Below are positions 59,490 to 64,000 of a DNA stretch of 64,000 bases, in pieces (position 1 is the first letter of the stretch; each line of letters starts with the position of its first letter). A model generated the notes under the pieces. That model did not search any database. It saw only the letters and a list, made by a program, of their open reading frames with translations, and had not been told where the DNA came from. The stretch spans positions 4,290,501 to 4,354,500 of the forward strand of contig NZ_CP128846.1 of NCBI RefSeq assembly GCF_030388665.1. Direction: 5' to 3'. The position numbers were made by a program, and so were the translations under genes. The DNA comes from Streptomyces flavofungini. GTDB taxonomy: Bacteria > Actinomycetota > Actinomycetes > Streptomycetales > Streptomycetaceae.

Positions 59490-61112
59490 TCACTGCGCCG
59501 CAAGCACCCCGGTCTTGTACACGGTCCCCGCACACGCGTTGGGCACCGTCGCGCCCGCGGAGGGCGAGCCCGGCTCGGCCGTCAGGGACACGGCGACCTT
59601 GCCGTCCTCCGTGCCCTCCTCACGGACCAGCTGCGTCGTCGTACCGTCCGGAGCGCCGCTCTCGGAGCCGCCGCCCGCGCTGCCACCGCCGCTGTCGCTC
59701 GGCGTGGGGTTGGGCGAGGGATCGCCGCCGTCGGACGGGCAGGACCCCGAGGGGACGAAGGCGAACCGCACCTCGTACGCGGCGCCGGGCTTCAGGACGA
59801 GCGCGCTGGACTCCTGCGCCGGGTCGGGCAGGCCGGTCGCGGCGTCGCCCGCCGTGTGGTCGACGACGTTCACGTTCGCGGGGTCGGCCGCGCCCAGGGC
59901 CGCGGCGTTGACGCTGCCGGCCGAGTTCACGGTGCAGCTGCTGCTGGAGGTGTTGGAGACGCGGAAGGTGCCGTAGACCGTGCCGTTGGCCTCGGCGGGG
60001 GCGACGGAGCCGGTGGCGCCGAGCTGGGCGGCGTCGCAGCTGGGCGAGGACACGGCGTCCGTGTCGTCGTCCGTCGGGTCGGGGCCGCCGGTGACGCCGC
60101 CCTGCTTGCCGTCCTTGCTCTTGCCGTCCTTGCCCTTCCCCTCCTTGCCCTTCTCTTCCTTCTTGTCCTTCTTGTCTTCCTTGTCCTTGACCTTGTCGCC
60201 CTTGTCGCGGTCGTCACGGTCCTTGGTGCCGCCGGTGTCGCCCTGGCTGGGCTGGTCGCTGCCCGCGCCGATGATGGAGGGCCGCGCGTCCGAGTCGCCG
60301 CCGGAACCGGCGACGTGCACGAGGGCCGGGATGGCCGTGCCAACGAGGAGCGCCGCGGCCGCCATGCCGACGAGGGCCTGGCGCTTGCGGGCGCGGCGCG
60401 CGGGCACCGCGTGCCGCAGCCGCTCCAGGGCGGCGTCGCCCGGCTGGATCTCCTGCACGGCCTGCTGGAGCATGCGCCGCAGCGCGAGTTCGTCGCCGTG
60501 CAGACCGTCGGGGTCGTCAGGGTCGTGGGAGTCACCGCCACCGAAGGGGCCGCCGCCGAAGGGGCCACCACCGGAGCCGCCGCTGCCGGAGCCGCCGCCC
60601 GGTCCCGTACCGCGCGAACCGCCGCCCTCGCCTGCGGCCGCACCGCCGCTCCGGGCACCGCCGTCCGCACCACTGCCCTGAGCACTGCCGACCTGAGCAC
60701 TGCCTCCCGGGCCGTCGCCGCGGGCGGGGCCGTCGTCCGACGCGCCCTCCTGCGGGCCGTCGCCGGAATCGCTCACGATCAGGCCGAGTACGCCGAGTCC
60801 GCGGTCGGGGCGGCCCTTGCCGCTCGGCCCGTGCTTCACAGTTCCGTTCCCAGCGTCTTGCCCGCAGGCGCGCTCGGCGTCCCGCTCCTCGTACATGCCC
60901 TGCTCGTCCGTGGCGCTCGGCTTGTCCAGCGCGCCGCTCGCCGTGGCGCTCGGCTTGTTCAGCGAACTCGGCTTGTTCAGCGAACTCGGCTTGTCCAGCG
61001 CGTCCCGCGTCCTGCGCCTCTCCCGCACGTCCCCGCGCGCGAGCACGTCCCGCTCCTGGAGCGCGCCGTTCTCGCCCGCCGCTCCCTTGCCCTGGTGTCC
61101 CCTGTCCGTCAT
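59490..61112 (-). CDS. Low-complexity single-pass membrane protein, partner of the sigma factor
   Basis: A 540-residue protein. The cytoplasmic N-terminal half is low-complexity (SSLNKPSSLNKPS; GGGPFGGGPFGGG) and has a helical stretch ELALRRMLQQAVQEIQPGD, similar to the N-terminal segment of several sigma-linked membrane proteins. One helix (QALVGMAAAALLVGTAIPAL, about 247-266) is followed by a Lys-rich linker (DKKDKKEEKGKEGKGK) and an external domain with three or four cysteines. Its start overlaps the sigma gene stop (ATGA), so it is probably the regulator of that sigma factor, though it has no zinc anti-sigma motif. Confidence 0.75.
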   Translation of the reverse strand: MTDRGHQGKGAAGENGALQERDVLARGDVRERRRTRDALDKPSSLNKPSSLNKPSATASGALDKPSATDEQGMYEERDAERACGQDAGNGTVKHGPSGKGRPDRGLGVLGLIVSDSGDGPQEGASDDGPARGDGPGGSAQVGSAQGSGADGGARSGGAAAGEGGGSRGTGPGGGSGSGGSGGGPFGGGPFGGGDSHDPDDPDGLHGDELALRRMLQQAVQEIQPGDAALERLRHAVPARRARKRQALVGMAAAALLVGTAIPALVHVAGSGGDSDARPSIIGAGSDQPSQGDTGGTKDRDDRDKGDKVKDKEDKKDKKEEKGKEGKGKDGKSKDGKQGGVTGGPDPTDDDTDAVSSPSCDAAQLGATGSVAPAEANGTVYGTFRVSNTSSSSCTVNSAGSVNAAALGAADPANVNVVDHTAGDAATGLPDPAQESSALVLKPGAAYEVRFAFVPSGSCPSDGGDPSPNPTPSDSGGGSAGGGSESGAPDGTTTQLVREEGTEDGKVAVSLTAEPGSPSAGATVPNACAGTVYKTGVLAAQ

Positions 61113-61765
61113 GCCGGGGCCTCCATGGCGACGCGCAGGGCGGCGATGCCCCGCGAGCCGTACGCCTTGACCGAGCCGAGGGATATCCCGAGGGTCTCGG
61201 CGACCTGGGCCTCGGTCATGTCCGCGAAGTACCGCAGGACGAGGACCTCGCGCTGGCGGCGCTGCAGGCCGCGCATGGCCTTGATGAGTTCGTCGCGCTC
61301 CAGGAGGTCGTACGCGCCCTCCTCGGCGCTCGCCATGTCCGGCATCGGCTTGGTGAGCAGCTTCAGGCCGAGGATGCGGCGGCGCAGCGCGGACCGGGAG
61401 AGGTTGACGACGGTCTGGCGGAGGTAGGCCAGGGTCTTCTCGGGGTCGCGTACGCGCTTGCGCGCGGAGTGCACGCGGATGAACGCCTCCTGCACGACGT
61501 CCTCGCAGGAGGCGGTGTCGTCGAGGAGCAGCGCCGCGAGGCCCAGCAGCGACCTGTAGTGGGCGCGGTAGGTCTCGGTGAGATGGTCGACGGTGGTGCC
61601 CGCGATCACGCTCAACTCATCGCCCTCGCGCTGAGTCGGGATGCGGGCGGGCCGCGCTGCGGGCATGGGGGCGATCACCGGCATGCCACCGGGAACGCGC
61701 GGGCGCCTGGGCGGTCGCAAGGCCACCGCGCCGCTCGCTGCTGTGAAGTCCAGTACCTCTGCCAC
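61109..61765 (-). CDS. SigE-family ECF RNA polymerase sigma factor
   Basis: A 218-residue ECF sigma factor. Region 2 (about 62-130): AHYRSLLGLAALLLDDTASC, EDVVQEAFIRVH and TLAYLRQTVVNLSR. Region 4 (about 158-212): LQRRQREVLVLRYFADMTEA and AETLGISLGSVKAYGSRGIA. The first 50 residues are Pro/Arg-rich. The GTG at 61765 has no good ribosome site. Upstream, acaacc and a tgtc 16 nt later resemble an ECF-type promoter, so autoregulation is possible. The overlapping downstream gene encodes the probable membrane regulator. Confidence 0.92.
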   Translation of the reverse strand: MAEVLDFTAASGAVALRPPRRPRVPGGMPVIAPMPAARPARIPTQREGDELSVIAGTTVDHLTETYRAHYRSLLGLAALLLDDTASCEDVVQEAFIRVHSARKRVRDPEKTLAYLRQTVVNLSRSALRRRILGLKLLTKPMPDMASAEEGAYDLLERDELIKAMRGLQRRQREVLVLRYFADMTEAQVAETLGISLGSVKAYGSRGIAALRVAMEAPA

Positions 61766-62177
61766 GCCTGTTTGACACGCTTCCCCCCATCAGGGTTGTA
61801 CGCGTCGGGTGTGGCGTTCCGCATCGCCTGCCCGGTGCGGGCCGCAGGCGCCGTGGTCGCGGCGTGCGCTGCGGTTGCGGGAACCGCTCGCGACGATGCA
61901 TCAAAAGCCCCCATGCGTACCAGCTCTTCCCCTATGCCCCATATTCTTTTTCGCAGCGCTTCAGGCCACCCACTGGAGGACGACGGCGAAGACGCGCGCC
62001 ACGCCGTCGCGGTTGCACGACGCGGAAACCGAATCTTCGAACGCGGAGACGCCCCAGTTCAAGCGGTCTGGACCATCGGATCGAACACAGAACTTACACA
62101 GTTCCTACAACGCCTTCCGCTCCGGGAGGCCCCAACGGCCACGGAAGCACCGCCTCCGCGTCTCCGGCCGGCCTCGC
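61766..62177. other. Non-coding gap between the sigma factor and asd
   Basis: About 410 bp. It includes less GC-rich patches (ccatattctttttcgcagcg at 61940-61960; acagaacttacacagttcct near 62085) but no supported gene. The ECF-like promoter acaacc-N16-tgtc is on the minus strand near 61776-61800. Confidence 0.45.
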
Positions 62178-63239
62178 TCAGGCTCCGCCGGTGAACTCGC
62201 CCGCCACCAGCTCCGCGATCTGCGTGGTGTTCAGGGCCGCGCCCTTGCGCAAGTTGTCCCCGCACGCGAAGAATTCCAGCGCCGTCGGGTCGTCGAGGGC
62301 GCGGCGCAGCCGTCCGACCCACGTCGGATCGGTGCCCGTGGCGTCGGCGGGGGTCGGGAACTCACCGGCGGCGGGGTCGTCGAAAAGGACGACGCCCGGC
62401 GCGGTCGCCAGGATCTCGCGGGCGTGCGCCACGGTCACCTCGGCCTCGAAGCGCGCGTGCACCGTCACCGAGTGGGTGGTGACGACGGGGACGCGGACGC
62501 AGGTGACGGCGACCTTCAGGTCGGGCAGGCCGAGGATCTTGCGGGACTCGTCGCGGACCTTCATCTCCTCCGAGGACCAGCCGTCCTCGCGGAGCGCGCC
62601 GACCCACGGCACGACGTTCAGGGCGACGGGCTCGGGGAAGGGCCCGGTGTCGTCGCCCACGGCCCGGCGGACGTCACCGGGGCCGGTGCCGAGCTCCGAG
62701 CCCGCGACGAGCTTCAGCTGCCGCCGCAGGGTGTCGATGCCGTCCTTCCCGGCCCCGCTCACCGCCTGGTACGAGGAGACGATCAGCTCGCGCAGGCCGA
62801 ACTCGGCGTGCAGGGCGCCGAGGGCGACGATCATCGACAGGGTGGTGCAGTTGGGGTTGGCCACGATGCCGCGGGGCCGCAGCCGGGCGGCGTGCGGGTT
62901 GACCTCGGGCACGACCAGCGGGACGTCCGGGTCCATCCGGAAGGCGGCGGAGTTGTCGACGACCACGACGCCGCGGGAGGCGGCGATGGGCGCCCACTGC
63001 TCGGCGACGTCGACGGGGACGTCGAACATGGCGACGTCCACGCCGTCGAAGACGTCCTCGCTGAGCGCGAGGACCTCGACCTCCGCACCGCGCACGGCCA
63101 GCTTGCGGCCGGCCGAGCGCGGTGAGGCGACGAGTCGGATCTCGCCCCAGATGTCGGCGTGCTGCGACAGGATCTGGAGCATCACCGTGCCGACGGCCCC
63201 GGTCGCTCCGACGACCGCGAGCGTCGGCTTGCGGCTCAT
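62178..63239 (-). CDS. asd: Aspartate-semialdehyde dehydrogenase
   Basis: A 353-residue NADP-dependent enzyme that reduces aspartyl phosphate to aspartate semialdehyde for lysine/DAP, threonine, methionine and isoleucine. NADP motif [13 protein letters not shown] at 8-20; catalytic Cys in [10 protein letters not shown] (about 133); substrate-binding [12 protein letters not shown] and [19 protein letters not shown] lies upstream of the ATG at 63239, which overlaps the aspartokinase stop by 4 bp (ATGA). This ask-asd operon is standard in Streptomyces and marks core chromosome. Confidence 0.97.
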   Translation of the reverse strand: MSRKPTLAVVGATGAVGTVMLQILSQHADIWGEIRLVASPRSAGRKLAVRGAEVEVLALSEDVFDGVDVAMFDVPVDVAEQWAPIAASRGVVVVDNSAAFRMDPDVPLVVPEVNPHAARLRPRGIVANPNCTTLSMIVALGALHAEFGLRELIVSSYQAVSGAGKDGIDTLRRQLKLVAGSELGTGPGDVRRAVGDDTGPFPEPVALNVVPWVGALREDGWSSEEMKVRDESRKILGLPDLKVAVTCVRVPVVTTHSVTVHARFEAEVTVAHAREILATAPGVVLFDDPAAGEFPTPADATGTDPTWVGRLRRALDDPTALEFFACGDNLRKGAALNTTQIAELVAGEFTGGA

Positions 63240-64000
63240 CGCCCGGTGCCTCCATAGACCACGGCCTCGTCGGAGTCCGAGTCGAGCCCGAAGGCGGTGT
63301 GCACGGCGCGCACGGCCTCGTTCACGTCGTCGGCGCGGGTGACCACGGAGATGCGGATCTCGGACGTCGAGATCAGCTCGATGTTCACGCCCGCGTCGCT
63401 CAGCGCCTCGAAGAAGGTCGCCGTGACACCGGGGTTGGTCTTCATGCCGGCGCCGACGAGGGAGATCTTCGCGATCTGGTCGTCGTAGCGCAGGGAGTCG
63501 AAGCCGACCTGGGCGCGGGTCTTCTCCAGCGCGTCGATGGCCTTGCGGCCCTCGGTCTTCGGCAGCGTGAAGGAGATGTCGGTCAGGCCCGTCGAGGCGG
63601 CCGACACGTTCTGCACGACCATGTCGATGTTGACCTCGGCGTCGGCGATCGCCCGGAAGATCGACGCGGCCTCGCCCGGCTTGTCCGGGACGCCCACGAC
63701 CGTGATCTTGGCCTCGGACGTGTCGTGCGCGACACCGGAGATGATGGCCTGCTCCACCTTGCGGTCCCCTTGCGGTTCGTTGCTGACCCAGGTGCCCTGC
63801 AGTCCGCTGAAGGACGAGCGCACGTGGATCGGGATGTTGTAACGGCGGGCGTACTCCACGCAGCGGTGGAGCAGCACCTTGGACCCGGAGCTGGCGAGCT
63901 CCAGCATGTCCTCGAACGAGATCCACTCGATCTTCCGCGCCTTCTTCACGACGCGCGGGTCGGCGGTGAACACACCGTCGACGTCCGTGTAGATCTCGCA
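63236..64000 (-). CDS. ask: Aspartokinase, C-terminal part (cut by window edge)
   Basis: The last 254 codons of aspartate kinase, which phosphorylates aspartate in the first step of the pathway. The visible part holds [20 protein letters not shown] and the end of the kinase domain ([20 protein letters not shown]), then two ACT domains ([40 protein letters not shown]) that bind lysine and threonine for feedback inhibition. The 5' end lies beyond 64000. Confidence 0.97.
   Translation of the reverse strand, partial: CEIYTDVDGVFTADPRVVKKARKIEWISFEDMLELASSGSKVLLHRCVEYARRYNIPIHVRSSFSGLQGTWVSNEPQGDRKVEQAIISGVAHDTSEAKITVVGVPDKPGEAASIFRAIADAEVNIDMVVQNVSAASTGLTDISFTLPKTEGRKAIDALEKTRAQVGFDSLRYDDQIAKISLVGAGMKTNPGVTATFFEALSDAGVNIELISTSEIRISVVTRADDVNEAVRAVHTAFGLDSDSDEAVVYGGTGR

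Noticed and set aside
59418..61427. 669-residue plus-strand frame opposite the membrane protein and sigma factor
   Set aside because: Antisense shadow; the minus strand has a clear ECF sigma factor overlapped by its partner.
1..64000. Mobile elements, tRNA/attachment sites and integrases as the source of the islands
   Set aside because: No transposase, integrase or tRNA gene was recognised, so island acquisition by a mobile element is not supported from this window alone.

Overview
The window is high-GC (roughly 70-73%) actinobacterial DNA, and the gene content points to a Streptomyces chromosome: ANTAR, STAS and anti-sigma regulators, DUF5994 proteins, an SCO5918-type cold-shock cluster, an aspartokinase-asd pair, SURF1, and several TANNNT boxes placed 7 nt before start codons, as in leaderless transcripts. 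No tRNA, rRNA, CRISPR array or insertion sequence was seen.

Bases 1-16700 form an accessory stress-signalling and membrane-lipid island. It holds five intact DUF5994 genes plus one broken copy, three STAS proteins, two tandem pairs of GAF-ANTAR regulators, a MEDS/histidine-kinase-fold protein (RsbA-like), a GNAT acetyltransferase plus a GNAT remnant, two intact fatty-acid desaturases plus a desaturase remnant, and a ferredoxin reductase paired with one desaturase. The gene sets at about 111-5140 and 10913-16140 look like two descendants of one ancestral block. The first kept the acetyltransferase and lost the desaturase, and the second did the reverse.

Bases 17112-25554 encode a four-gene Wadjet (JetABCD/EptABCD-like) SMC anti-plasmid system with overlapping genes. 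jetA carries a one-base frameshift in a run of seven C. Bases 25590-29794 are a cold-shock cluster: CspA, a DEAD-box helicase, a CBS-domain protein, an SCO5918-like protein and a MerR regulator.

Bases 29941-35457 are a patchwork: a citrate-synthase remnant, a solitary tsaD, a small-ORF/membrane/membrane operon whose ABC ATPase survives only as scraps, and a divergent NAD(P)-binding protein/TetR pair with visible operators. Bases 35898-40013 encode a very large XRE-nSTAND-TM-WD40 protein with 14 blades.

Bases 40459-64000 look more like ordinary Streptomyces chromosome: glycosyltransferase, FkbM methyltransferase, amidohydrolase, DoxX, a TlpA-like protein with TetR, SRPBCC with ArsR, an ankyrin protein, DUF4287, a DevR/DevS-like two-component pair encoded convergently, a DJ-1/PfpI protein with a Tat signal, a second GNAT, an S9 peptidase, SURF1, a SigE-family sigma factor with a low-complexity membrane partner, asd and the 3' part of aspartokinase. 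The gaps here contain tandem and inverted repeats, including a dispersed repeat of the kind seen between Streptomyces genes. Short perfect tandem duplications of 17-23 bp recur across the window and several alter genes or start sites. All family assignments come from reading motifs by eye; no database search was run.
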